A stretch of 23,862 bases of DNA from positions 1 to 23,862 of the forward strand of contig JBDGRJ010000052.1 of NCBI GenBank assembly GCA_042218115.1, given 5' to 3'. The stretch comes from JBDGRJ01 sp042218115 (GTDB lineage: Bacteria; Patescibacteriota; Patescibacteriia; Magasanikbacterales; UBA922). Positions 1-7,559 of this stretch are shown here, one piece after another (positions within the stretch are counted from its first letter, which is position 1; each line of letters starts with the position of its first letter). Below the pieces are notes generated by a model. The model did no database searches. It was given only the letters and a program-made list of their open reading frames with translations, and was not told where the DNA came from. Both the position numbers and the translations under genes were made by a program.

Positions 1-65
1 AGAGTAGGTAGGAGTTTAAGACGAAAAAACAAAAGTAGGGATTTTAAAGTGGGAAATAGCGAAAA

Positions 66-81
66 TGTTTCACGTGAAACA
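66..81. promoter_or_regulatory. parS centromere site 1
   Basis: A perfect 16-bp palindrome TGTTTCACGTGAAACA, identical to the widely conserved bacterial parS consensus bound by ParB (Spo0J). Symmetry extends to 64-83. parS sites cluster near chromosome origins, which fits the DnaA-box array 100 bp to the right. No parA or parB gene lies in the window, so the ParB that binds it is inferred. Confidence 0.93.
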
Positions 82-121
82 TTATTGGCACACTTCTTAA
101 GGATCTTATAGTGGTTTTAAT

Positions 122-137
122 TGTTTCACGTGAAACA
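122..137. promoter_or_regulatory. parS centromere site 2
   Basis: A second exact copy of TGTTTCACGTGAAACA, 56 bp centre-to-centre from the first, with symmetry extending to 119-140. Two exact copies of a 16-mer this close together in AT-rich DNA cannot be chance. They mark an origin-proximal ParB loading zone. Confidence 0.93.
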
Positions 138-183
138 ATTGTGTTTGTTGTTAAAACTTTAGCGTCGTAAAATATAAATTATT

Positions 184-279
184 TGTGGATAATATGTTGA
201 TAAGTATAAAATTTTAGTGGATAAATTGTGTATAAGTAAAGAATTTCTGTGGATAAAGTTGTGGATAAAATAATAATTT
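184..279. repeat. Three degenerate 32-bp tandem units, two DnaA boxes each
   Basis: Box starts fall at 184, 195, 216, 227, 248 and 260. A pair with 11-12 bp spacing therefore recurs every 32 bp, close to three helical turns. The flanking bases are also similar between units 184-215, 216-247 and 248-279, so this is a diverged tandem repeat. It would place all pairs on one face of the helix. Confidence 0.8.
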
Positions 280-314
280 TGACTAAATATAGGTAAGATT
301 AAAATTTTTCCACA
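184..314. other. Probable replication origin: DnaA-box array
   Basis: Three perfect DnaA boxes in the orientation TGTGGATAA (reverse complement of TTATCCACA) lie at 184-192, 248-256 and 260-268. One-mismatch boxes lie at 195-203, 216-224 and 227-235 in the same orientation. A box facing the other way, TTTTCCACA, is at 306-314. The stretch between the last direct box and the opposing box (269-305) is almost pure A/T and could be the unwinding element. Adjacent parS sites support an oriC call. No dnaA or dnaN gene is visible, so the identification rests on sequence motifs. The stretch 1-378 holds no confident gene. Confidence 0.85.
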
Positions 315-361
315 AAATAATATTATTTCACCACCTTCAAGCTACATAAAATATTTTTTTA

Positions 362-370
362 TGTTATACT
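362..370 (+). promoter_or_regulatory. Extended -10 promoter of surface operon
   Basis: TGTTATACT fits the extended -10 pattern TGnTATAAT with one mismatch. No convincing -35 is seen; ACA at 344-346 is the best remnant. The expected transcription start is about 377-380, on or just before the ATG at 379, so the first mRNA of the surface operon would be leaderless or nearly so. It lies directly beside the origin, so its firing could be affected by DnaA. Confidence 0.6.
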
Positions 371-378
371 GTAAACAT

Positions 379-1049
379 ATGAACAAAAACAAACTGATTA
401 CAACTATATTTTTGTCTTTGTTGTTTATTTTTGCTTCACCCGGTGAGATAAACACAAAAGNNNNNNNNNNATGTCTGGCGGTGGGTATAATGTATACACC
501 GATAAGTTTTCAGTAGTGAGTACAAATACCAGCACCGGAGGCAACTACCAGATTACACAGACAGCGGGCCAGTATTTTGCCACCACCACTTCCGGTGGAG
601 ATTTTGAACTTAGAGGCGGGTTTCAGGCACAAGAGAAAGGAATTTTAAAAGTAAATTTAAACAAAAATTCACTGGATTTAGGAACATTAACGGAAAATGA
701 CGTCTCCAAGGGGTCTTTGAAATTAACTGTAACAACTGACTCTGAGACAGGCTATAACACTTCGATCAGAGAGGATCATAATCTCAAATCAGGATCCTTG
801 ACTATAAATGATGTTTCTGACGGCACTGTCTCGGCCGGCAGTAAAGAGTACGGTATTAATACAAAAGGAACTGATGGATTATTAAACCAAGATAAGGGTA
901 TATCCGGGACTTTAAATATAGCTTCACATAATGGCCAGGTTTATAAAAGAACCGTAGAGGTTATTTTTAAGGCTTCTTTAAATAAAAATACTTCTAACAA
1001 GCAAAACCTGTCTCACCAGGTAACTTTTGATACTACTGTAAACCCATAA
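379..1049 (+). CDS. Secreted WxL-like surface protein, interrupted by assembly gap
   Basis: The ATG at 379 opens a classical signal peptide (MNKNKLITTIFLSLLFIFAS), which runs into the N gap at 461-470. After the gap the frame from 471 to 1049 continues the mature protein. The codon ATG at 471 is probably internal, not the real start. The part after the gap begins with a Gly-rich segment (GGGYNVYTDKF) and a YQITQTAGQ...GGDFELRGGF motif of a type recurrent in bacterial secreted proteins. It then carries a beta-rich domain (LDLGTLTENDVSKGSLKLTV...GYNTSI) resembling the core of WxL-type surface domains, though without the WxL motif itself. It has no membrane anchor. As assembled the two frames differ; the true gap length must be 2 modulo 3. 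It is first in the surface operon, 9 bp before the DUF916-like gene, which fits the known WxL/DUF916 partnership. The exact family is inferred. Confidence 0.7.
461..470. other. Assembly gap (10 N)
   Basis: Ten Ns join two contig ends inside the first surface gene. Ten is probably a placeholder. The frame before (from 379) and after (471) would join only if the true gap is 2 modulo 3 bases, for example 11. The Gly-rich coding sequence at the right end may have caused the break. Confidence 0.97.
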
Positions 1050-1058
1050 TAAAAAAAG

Positions 1059-1931
1059 ATGGTCAAAAAAATCACTTTGTATCTATCAGTAATTATTTCA
1101 TTGCTTGTTTTGCCCTTTCAAAGTGTGTCAGCCTTTTCAATCAGCCCTCTACGGCAAGCTGTCTCGATCGAGCCGGGCAATGAAAAGAATATAGAAGTAG
1201 AAGTCAAAAATAATTCTAAAAACAGGAAAAAATTCAAACCGCAACTAGACACCTTTCAGATAGATGCAGAAGGTAATATTAAGTATGAAGGTGATAGTAT
1301 AGCAGAACAGTGGATATTATACGACAAAAACCCCTTCATTCTTGATCCAAATGAGAAAAAGAATGTAAATTTTTCTATAAATGTCCCCAAGCAGGCTAAA
1401 CCTGAGTCACATTATTTGGTATTATTTATAAAAGAGGTGGGTATAGACGCCGAAATTTCAGCTTCAGCTCGTAATGGGTCGCTTCTTTTTTTACATGTTG
1501 CCGGAAAGAAAGAAGAAAGGATGACGATTGATAGGTTTTTTTCTGACAAGCATATTTATTTTGGTTCCCCGATAAATATATCAATTGAAGCTAGGAACAG
1601 GGGCTCCATTCATGTGGCACCAACTGGGAGAGTTAGTTTAAGTGACGGCCAAGATGTGATTGATAAGAAAAATATAAACGACGGAAGGCAGATAGTATTG
1701 CCAAAAGGGAAGTTCGAGCGTACATATTCATTTTCTGACTTAGGTTGGAAAAATACCGGCCAAATTTCAGCAGTGGCCTACATGAAATATGGACGCACCT
1801 CAAAGTCTGTCTCTAAAGTCACTAAGCTGTGGTATCTGCCTAAACAGGTATTATTTTTCACAGGCGCAATCTTACTTGCTATTTTCTTACTGCCTTTGAT
1901 TTTTAAAAGATATGTTAAGTTCAATAAATGA
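1059..1931 (+). CDS. DUF916-like membrane-anchored surface protein
   Basis: A 290-residue protein with a signal peptide (about residues 1-25, ending SVSA) followed by FSISPLRQAVSIEPGNEKNIEVEVKNNS, the typical opening of a DUF916/WxL-interacting Ig-like domain. A second beta domain follows at about 155-255. One C-terminal transmembrane segment (about 263-283) ends in a short basic tail (KRYVKFNK), so the bulk is outside the cell. In Firmicutes, DUF916 proteins sit beside WxL proteins and help display them on peptidoglycan. The neighbouring WxL-like gene makes a similar role likely. Its stop overlaps the next start (ATGA at 1928-1931), so translation is probably coupled. The match is by pattern and context; similarity to the Firmicute family looks distant. 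Confidence 0.72.
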   Translation: MVKKITLYLSVIISLLVLPFQSVSAFSISPLRQAVSIEPGNEKNIEVEVKNNSKNRKKFKPQLDTFQIDAEGNIKYEGDSIAEQWILYDKNPFILDPNEKKNVNFSINVPKQAKPESHYLVLFIKEVGIDAEISASARNGSLLFLHVAGKKEERMTIDRFFSDKHIYFGSPINISIEARNRGSIHVAPTGRVSLSDGQDVIDKKNINDGRQIVLPKGKFERTYSFSDLGWKNTGQISAVAYMKYGRTSKSVSKVTKLWYLPKQVLFFTGAILLAIFLLPLIFKRYVKFNK

Positions 1932-2863
1932 ATTTTCATTTCAATAAAAATTTTTTTTATCTCGGATTGATATTTTTGTTCACCTTGGGGTTGTTTGTCT
2001 CCTCTAATACTGATGTATTGGCGGATACTACCTCGACCTCAGCCACAATAAATGCTACTACCCCATCTGGAAGCGGGGGTGGTGGAGGCTCTAACTCATC
2101 TCCTACAATTTCCAATATTTCTACTAGTACAAGAATTAAATCTGCAACTGTCACCTGGGATGCCAGTGATGATAAGGGCGTAAAAAAGTGCGAGTTCCAC
2201 TACAGCGATGGTGTAAATCTAAATAATACCGCCTCTACTACTGAAAGTGGAGGTACATATACCGCCAAAGTCAAGAATCTAACCCCCACCACTACCTATA
2301 ATTTCAAGATCAAGTGTTTTGATGATGTGCAAAGTTCGGAAAAGACAGGGCAGTTCACCACTCTAGATCAAGCGATAATAGACCTAAAGCTTGCAGCAGT
2401 ACCAGCAAAAAGAGTGAAGAAAAAAGGTGGGAACCTTCAGTTAAAATTTACTTTGTTCATAGCTGACCCAAAAACCAATAATATAATGTTAAAAACGACA
2501 GGAACAACTAACTCCAAAGGGGTTTACACAGCTCAGAATATAAAATCGGGGCCGGGAAAAGCTCATGCCTATCTTAAGGGTCGCTCTCATTTAGCAAAAA
2601 AGATCGTTGGTGTTAATATAAAAGATGGAAAGACTGTGAATCTGGACTTTACTGATAATGGAAATTTTAAGTTGATACCCGGAGATACTGCCGGAAAAGG
2701 CACCAAGGACAACTTTATAGATATTTTAGATTTATCAAAAGTATTAACTAAGATGAATACAGCCGACAAAGATACCGATCTGAACCGAGACGGGATCACA
2801 GATATTCTTGATTTGAGCATATTGTTAAATAACTTTAATAAAAGCGGTGATCAGCTGCCATAA
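1928..2863 (+). CDS. Secreted Fn3 protein with C-terminal dockerin
   Basis: A 311-residue protein. Residues 1-32 are a signal peptide (ending DVLA). A Gly/Ser linker follows, then a fibronectin type III-like domain at about 57-146 (SPTISNISTSTRIKSATVTW ... TPTTTYNFKIKCFD ... GQFTTL). A beta domain at about 150-245 ends LDFTDNG, a form often found just before dockerins. The C-terminus (about 250-305) is a type I-like dockerin. Its second calcium loop, DLNRDGITDILDL, is canonical (Asp1, Asn3, Asp5, Asp12). The first, GDTAGKGTKDNFIDILDL, has an insertion in the loop. There is no membrane anchor, so retention would depend on a cohesin, and the next gene has a cohesin-like domain. Overlap with the DUF916-like gene is 4 bp. 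Confidence 0.82.
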   Translation: MNFHFNKNFFYLGLIFLFTLGLFVSSNTDVLADTTSTSATINATTPSGSGGGGGSNSSPTISNISTSTRIKSATVTWDASDDKGVKKCEFHYSDGVNLNNTASTTESGGTYTAKVKNLTPTTTYNFKIKCFDDVQSSEKTGQFTTLDQAIIDLKLAAVPAKRVKKKGGNLQLKFTLFIADPKTNNIMLKTTGTTNSKGVYTAQNIKSGPGKAHAYLKGRSHLAKKIVGVNIKDGKTVNLDFTDNGNFKLIPGDTAGKGTKDNFIDILDLSKVLTKMNTADKDTDLNRDGITDILDLSILLNNFNKSGDQLP

Positions 2864-2868
2864 TAACT

Positions 2869-5800
2869 ATGAACTTAAATAAACTAAGTAAAATATTACT
2901 ATCATCATTGACGGTGTTAGCTTTTTTAATGCTACCCACGATAGTTGAAGCTAAGAGTGTATTGTCTGTTGACCCCGGCTCCGGCACTGCGCTTGATAAT
3001 TGTCCTTTTGTCGGTTCGATAAAGCTTGATACGAAAGGTAACAATGCTGATGCGGTGCAGGTATATATCGACCATGATTTTACCGGCGGCCAGGAAAGCT
3101 TTTCTTTAACCGGCTCGAATCTATTTAATTCCTATAACAAAATAAAACAAAAAAACTTACCCAAAGGTGTAGAAGAGGGTTTAATTGGCTACGATGGTGT
3201 GGTCAAAGGTTCTGATTTGAAGTTTGCTCAGTTTAAGCTAAAAAGCCCAAATGATGGCAAAACCGGGCAGATAAAAATTCACTTTAAGCCCAAACAAAAT
3301 AAGACGAGCAAAGTAGCAAACAACGGAACCAATATTTTAAGCAGCGTTAACAATGGCAGTGTAAGTGTTTCCAAGGGGTATTGTGAAAGTGTAAAACCAA
3401 AAATAGTGAATCTAGACCCCAGACACAGAGAGCCAAATCATCCAGTAGACGAAAACATAAAATTTGACTTAACCGACAATAGCTCCGGGGTCGATATTTC
3501 AACTTTGCAGGTGACAGTAAAACATAATAATAACACTCAAACATATAATTCTAACGACCCGGAAGTAAGCTATAGTAAAATAAATCAGACGGATTACTCG
3601 GTAGAGATAGATCCCAGCCAAAACTTTACCCCTCAAGTTCGTGTAGATCTCGAAGTGCAAGTGAAAGACAATGCGGGCAACCAGGGCAAAAGAAAATATT
3701 ACTTTAATGATTTAACATGTAAACAGCTAGGTTGTGTCGGGGTGCAAGTTAAAACTCAGTGTAATGATGGAAAAGACAATGATGGAGACGGTGATATAGA
3801 TATGAATGATCCCGGTTGCTCTAGTCCCTCTGATAATAATGAGTATCAGCCAAACCAAACAAAATGCAATGACGGAAAAGATAATGATGGGGATGGTTTA
3901 ATAGATTTTGCTGACCCGGGTTGTCAGTCTGAACAAGATCAAGTTCAACAGCAACCACAGACAGTAACTACGACCGTGGTTCAGACCCAAACTACCACTG
4001 TACCCGCTCAGACTCCGGGTAAAACCAAGGTGGTCACGAAAACAGTTAAAAAGGTAGTTACTTCTACAGTCACTAGAACTGTAACCACCACTGAGACACG
4101 AACTGCTACCGTAACGGAGAAGATAGATAAACCGGACTGTAGCGACGGAGTGGATAATGACGGTGATAAACTAGTAGATTACCCCGAGGACCCCGGCTGT
4201 GACAGCCCGGATGATGATAGTGAGTTTGACCAAGCAACTCAAGGGGTACTTCAGTTGGGCGACCTGAACTTCACCGTAGCTGGGGAGATGTCGATTGAGC
4301 CGAAAGAGGGAAGGATTATTGAACTGCTGCGTGGGTCGAAGCTGGGAGTTGGTCTTAATATTAACAAGGTCGAAAAAGATATAGCTTCTGTAGAGCTCCA
4401 GTTTCAAGACTCAAGCCAGAAGATGTTTTACAACAATCAGACCGGCAATTACTCGGCTGAGATCACGGTTGATCAGCAGCAGGGAATCTACAGCGCGTTT
4501 GTGAGGGTGAACTATAAGGATGGTGATTTTGATTCTGTACCCTTTAGTTTATTGATCCAGCCCAGCGGGAAAATAGTAGGTAGAGGCAAAGATGACAAGG
4601 TAGATGGGCTTGGTGGAGCTGAAGTGCAAATTCAAAGACTAGAAGATGGACAATATAAAGATTTCAAGCAGGTGACAACTAACAAAAATGGAACCTATAG
4701 TGTATTTGTACCTAACGGCGTCTATAGATTGTCTATTTCAAAAGATGGTTATGAAAGAGATGTCACTGCTGGTTTTGAGGTAACAAATAATATAATAAAC
4801 AAAAAAGTTCAGCTACTTAAAGATATAAGCTTATTAGATCCAAATGTCTCAACCGGTGAGAAGATTCAGTATATACAAGACCTTTCCGTAAAGAGCACCA
4901 AAGATGCTCGCGACCTCGCTGATGATCCGGTGGTTGAGGAACAGACTCAAAATAGTATAGCCCCTGCGGCCGCTGCAGCTACGGGTGTGGCTCCTGCTTT
5001 GGGTCTGATAAATCTGCTTAACTATTTGCGCTTCTTGTTCTTCCAGCCTCTACTACTTTTGGGCCGCAGAAAAAGAGAGGACTGGGGCGTAGTCTATAAC
5101 TCCCTGACTAGATCCACTATAGATTTAGCTGTCGTTAGGTTGGTCGAGTTTGAGAGCGGAGATGTGGTCCAGTCCCGAGTGACGGACTCTGAAGGTAGAT
5201 ATATATTCTTTGCCAAGCCGGGCAAATATAGAATTAAAGTAGAAAAGGATGAGTATGAGTTCCCTACCGATAATCTATCAGATGTAGAAGAAGATGGGCC
5301 TTACACTGATATCTATCATGGTGAACCGATCAAGGTAGAGGAAGAGGATACTGCTGTAGCACCCAATATTCCTTTGGATCCTGTGGAGGCTGAAGAAAAA
5401 ACACCTTCGAGGATAAAGTGGGATAAGATCAAAAAGACTGCTCAAAAATACCTGGCACGTATCGGTATCATTGCGGGTATAATCTCTATGATTATAAACC
5501 CCACTATACTAGTTGGTGTGTTACTCGCAGCTCAGGTAGGCATTTACTATCTATTCCGAAGGTTGGGCAGCACTCCCGAGCCGGAAAACTGGGGTATAGT
5601 CAAAGAAGAAGATACGCAACAACCTGTCGGAGAAGCTACAGTCAGACTGTTTACAAAAGATAGAAATAAGCTGGTCTCGACTCAGCAAACGGATGAAAAT
5701 GGACGCTATGCCTTTTTGGCTGGACCTAAGGATTATTATGTACGGGTAGACAAAGAGGGTTATTCTCCAGAAAGCAGAGAGGTGTCTGTAGAAGAAGGTG

Positions 5801-5895
5801 AAGAATTTATCGAAGAAGACGTGAACTTAAAGAAGACTAAGCAGGGATCTAAAGATGAAGGCCCAAAAGATGACGATATCTCTTTTGCCGAGTAA
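2869..5895 (+). CDS. Large membrane protein: cohesin-like, Ca-binding repeats, carboxypeptidase-regulatory-like domains
   Basis: 1008 residues. A signal peptide spans 1-28. Residues 29-172 resemble a cohesin: SVLSVDPGSGTALDNCPFVG opening, KLDTKGNNADAVQVYIDHD, and a closing NGTNILSSVNNGSVSV. An Ig-like domain follows (about 175-290). Three CxDGxDNDGDG..D...DPGC calcium-binding repeats lie at C298-C317, C333-C352 and C424-C444, the last two separated by a Thr/Val-rich linker (about 366-420). A carboxypeptidase-regulatory-like domain is at about 566-655. A first membrane segment (about 705-733) ends in RRKRED. A second such domain is at about 740-800, a membrane hairpin at about 862-897, and a third domain at 907-987. 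The positive-inside rule puts the last two domains in the cytoplasm. It is last in the surface operon, 5 bp after the dockerin gene, and is a plausible anchor for that protein. Catalytic activity is not apparent. Confidence 0.78.
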   Translation: MNLNKLSKILLSSLTVLAFLMLPTIVEAKSVLSVDPGSGTALDNCPFVGSIKLDTKGNNADAVQVYIDHDFTGGQESFSLTGSNLFNSYNKIKQKNLPKGVEEGLIGYDGVVKGSDLKFAQFKLKSPNDGKTGQIKIHFKPKQNKTSKVANNGTNILSSVNNGSVSVSKGYCESVKPKIVNLDPRHREPNHPVDENIKFDLTDNSSGVDISTLQVTVKHNNNTQTYNSNDPEVSYSKINQTDYSVEIDPSQNFTPQVRVDLEVQVKDNAGNQGKRKYYFNDLTCKQLGCVGVQVKTQCNDGKDNDGDGDIDMNDPGCSSPSDNNEYQPNQTKCNDGKDNDGDGLIDFADPGCQSEQDQVQQQPQTVTTTVVQTQTTTVPAQTPGKTKVVTKTVKKVVTSTVTRTVTTTETRTATVTEKIDKPDCSDGVDNDGDKLVDYPEDPGCDSPDDDSEFDQATQGVLQLGDLNFTVAGEMSIEPKEGRIIELLRGSKLGVGLNINKVEKDIASVELQFQDSSQKMFYNNQTGNYSAEITVDQQQGIYSAFVRVNYKDGDFDSVPFSLLIQPSGKIVGRGKDDKVDGLGGAEVQIQRLEDGQYKDFKQVTTNKNGTYSVFVPNGVYRLSISKDGYERDVTAGFEVTNNIINKKVQLLKDISLLDPNVSTGEKIQYIQDLSVKSTKDARDLADDPVVEEQTQNSIAPAAAAATGVAPALGLINLLNYLRFLFFQPLLLLGRRKREDWGVVYNSLTRSTIDLAVVRLVEFESGDVVQSRVTDSEGRYIFFAKPGKYRIKVEKDEYEFPTDNLSDVEEDGPYTDIYHGEPIKVEEEDTAVAPNIPLDPVEAEEKTPSRIKWDKIKKTAQKYLARIGIIAGIISMIINPTILVGVLLAAQVGIYYLFRRLGSTPEPENWGIVKEEDTQQPVGEATVRLFTKDRNKLVSTQQTDENGRYAFLAGPKDYYVRVDKEGYSPESREVSVEEGEEFIEEDVNLKKTKQGSKDEGPKDDDISFAE

Positions 5896-5954
5896 AATTT
5901 ACATAAACTGGTCTAAATTGTTAAACTGCTGATAGTAGAATTCATTATAAAATT

Positions 5955-6539
5955 ATGATACTTTCCGATTCAGATATACTGCAAGCCAAAGAAAAGGGGG
6001 ATATAGTAATCGATCCGTTCAATGAGAATAACTTACAGCCCGCCTCTTATGATCTCCACTTGGACAAACATTTCCTAGTTTTTGATGAGATACAGCATCA
6101 TGTGATCGATCCAAAGGAGAATCTAGACGACAAGATGGAAGAGGTGGAGATAAGTGAGGACGACCCTTTCATCATTCACCCCAATGAGTTTGCTCTAGGT
6201 ATGGTCAAAGAAGTAACGGGTGTATCTGAGAGCATTGCCGGCAGGCTGGAAGGTAAAAGCTCAGTTGGTCGGTTAGGACTGTTGATACACGTAACGGCCG
6301 GTTTTTTGGATCCGGGCAATGAACTGAAGCTTACTTTAGAGCTACACAATACAGCACCGATGCCGATAAAGCTGTACTATAATATGCCGATTGCACAGAT
6401 AGCCTTTGAGCGGCTGAGTGATTCGTGTAATGATCCGTATTCTTCAGATGACGAGCAGGAAGACAAGTATTATGGTGATATGAAACCAAAAGCCTCGCAG
6501 ATGTTTAAAAATTTTGATAAAGAACAAGGATGGGTCTAA
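5955..6539 (+). CDS. dcd: dCTP deaminase (possibly bifunctional with dUTPase)
   Basis: A 194-residue cytosolic enzyme of the dUTPase/dCTP-deaminase trimer fold, converting dCTP to dUTP and ammonia. It has the start signature QPASYDLHL (28-36), the core EGKSSVGRLGL (99-109), HVTAGFLDPG (112-121) and TLEL with the presumed catalytic Glu129. The EGKSSxGRLGL plus TAGxxDPG form is closer to archaeal and bifunctional DCD-DUT proteins than to E. coli Dcd, so it might go straight to dUMP. A separate dut two genes on makes that less necessary. It is the first gene of the pyrimidine cluster; 59 bp separate it from the surface operon. A TATAAA at 5946-5951 is too close to the ATG to be this gene's -10. 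Confidence 0.92.
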   Translation: MILSDSDILQAKEKGDIVIDPFNENNLQPASYDLHLDKHFLVFDEIQHHVIDPKENLDDKMEEVEISEDDPFIIHPNEFALGMVKEVTGVSESIAGRLEGKSSVGRLGLLIHVTAGFLDPGNELKLTLELHNTAPMPIKLYYNMPIAQIAFERLSDSCNDPYSSDDEQEDKYYGDMKPKASQMFKNFDKEQGWV

Positions 6540-7078
6540 AGATAGCTGTAGTAGGAAAAATAGGAAGTGGAAAAACTACCGCAGCTGAATACTTACAACA
6601 AGAGCATGATTTTGAGGCAATTAAGTTTTCCGGATTTGTTCGAGATATTCTAGATAGAATGCACTTGCAGCAGAACCGAGACAATATGGTCAAATTATCG
6701 ACTGCTATCAGGGATAATTTTGGTCCGGATATTTTCAGCCGTGTACTAATTAATGAAGCAAAAGATGAAGATAAAGTAGTGTTAGAGGGAGCACGAAAAG
6801 AAGAGGATCTATCTGAGTTTAAGGATAGAGAAGATTTTTATTTACTGGCAATAGAAGCACGGCAAAAAACTAGATACAACAGGGTCTCAGCTCGCAGTGA
6901 AAACGAAGATGACCAGAATAAAACCTTCTCGGAGTTTAAGCGGGACGAGAAGAAAGCTACTGAAACCGAGATAGGCTCGTTAATACAGCAAGCAGACTTT
7001 ACCATAGAGAACAATGACTCTTTGGAGGATTTTCATAATGAGCTTGATAATTTGGTAATAAAACTAAATGCAAGTTAA
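6530..7078 (+). CDS. P-loop nucleotide kinase, probably (deoxy)nucleoside monophosphate kinase
   Basis: 182 residues with a Walker A motif GKIGSGKTT (9-17) at the N-terminus, an LEGARKEED segment near residue 85 and an Arg-rich lid-like stretch (about 115-142). The fold is that of the dephospho-CoA kinase/cytidylate kinase/dNMP kinase group. The exact substrate cannot be read from the sequence. Its position between dcd and dut favours a deoxynucleoside monophosphate (for example dCMP or dUMP). Its ATG overlaps the end of dcd by 10 bp and its end overlaps dut by 11 bp, so the three are very likely translated together. A role as dephospho-CoA kinase is less likely given the context. Confidence 0.72.
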   Translation: MGLKIAVVGKIGSGKTTAAEYLQQEHDFEAIKFSGFVRDILDRMHLQQNRDNMVKLSTAIRDNFGPDIFSRVLINEAKDEDKVVLEGARKEEDLSEFKDREDFYLLAIEARQKTRYNRVSARSENEDDQNKTFSEFKRDEKKATETEIGSLIQQADFTIENNDSLEDFHNELDNLVIKLNAS

Positions 7079-7493
7079 AGTAAACAAACTAAAAGAAGAA
7101 GCAAAAGTTCCTCGTTTTGCGCATAAAGGTGATGCGGGGATGGATATCTATTCAACTGAAAATAAAGTAATCGCACCCAGAGAAAGAGTAACAATAGATT
7201 TAGGATTTGCAATGGAGTTTCCTTCTAATTATATGGTCATTTTCAAAGATAGGAGTAGTTTGGCTGCAGAATATGGTATTCATACATTAGCAGGGGTTAT
7301 AGACTCGGGGTATAGAGGTGAGTATAAAGCAGTATTGGTTAATTTAGGCGAGGAAGATTTTGAGGTTGAAACAGGTCAGAAAGTGGGGCAGATGTTATTT
7401 TTACCAAGACCTGAAATAGAGGTAGAACAAGTAGAAGAACTATCGGACTCTAATAGAGGTGAAGGAGGTTTTGGGAGTACAGGTAATTTTTAA
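7068..7493 (+). CDS. dut: dUTP diphosphatase
   Basis: 141 residues, a normal length for the trimeric dUTPase, which splits dUTP to dUMP and pyrophosphate. All five family motifs are present: AGMDIYS (23-29), DRSSLA (61-66; usually PRSGLA), GVIDSGYRGE (76-85, with catalytic Asp79 and base-stacking Tyr82), GQKVGQ (103-108) and the C-terminal RGEGGFGSTG (130-139) that closes over the active site. The start overlaps the upstream kinase by 11 bp. It removes dUTP made by the deaminase and feeds dUMP to ThyA. Motif 2 departs slightly from consensus (Gly to Ser), probably without loss of activity. Confidence 0.95.
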   Translation: MQVKVNKLKEEAKVPRFAHKGDAGMDIYSTENKVIAPRERVTIDLGFAMEFPSNYMVIFKDRSSLAAEYGIHTLAGVIDSGYRGEYKAVLVNLGEEDFEVETGQKVGQMLFLPRPEIEVEQVEELSDSNRGEGGFGSTGNF

Positions 7494-7559
7494 AATTTTT
7501 GACTAAAGTAATAGAATTTATTAAAATTTAAGTACTCAAAGTAAAGAATTTTTACAAAT

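Noticed and set aside
1..111. Open frame from base 1 to TAG at 109-111 that could be the end of an upstream gene (reads through the first parS as VSRET)
   Set aside because: Only 36 codons, no recognisable family, and no start in the window; an intergenic reading is as likely.
471..1049. ATG at 471 as the true start of the first surface gene
   Set aside because: It directly follows the N gap, and a signal peptide in good context begins at 379.
7496..7510. Similarity of TTTTGACTAAA at 7496-7507 to 277-286 in the origin
   Set aside because: Too short and AT-rich to be meaningful.
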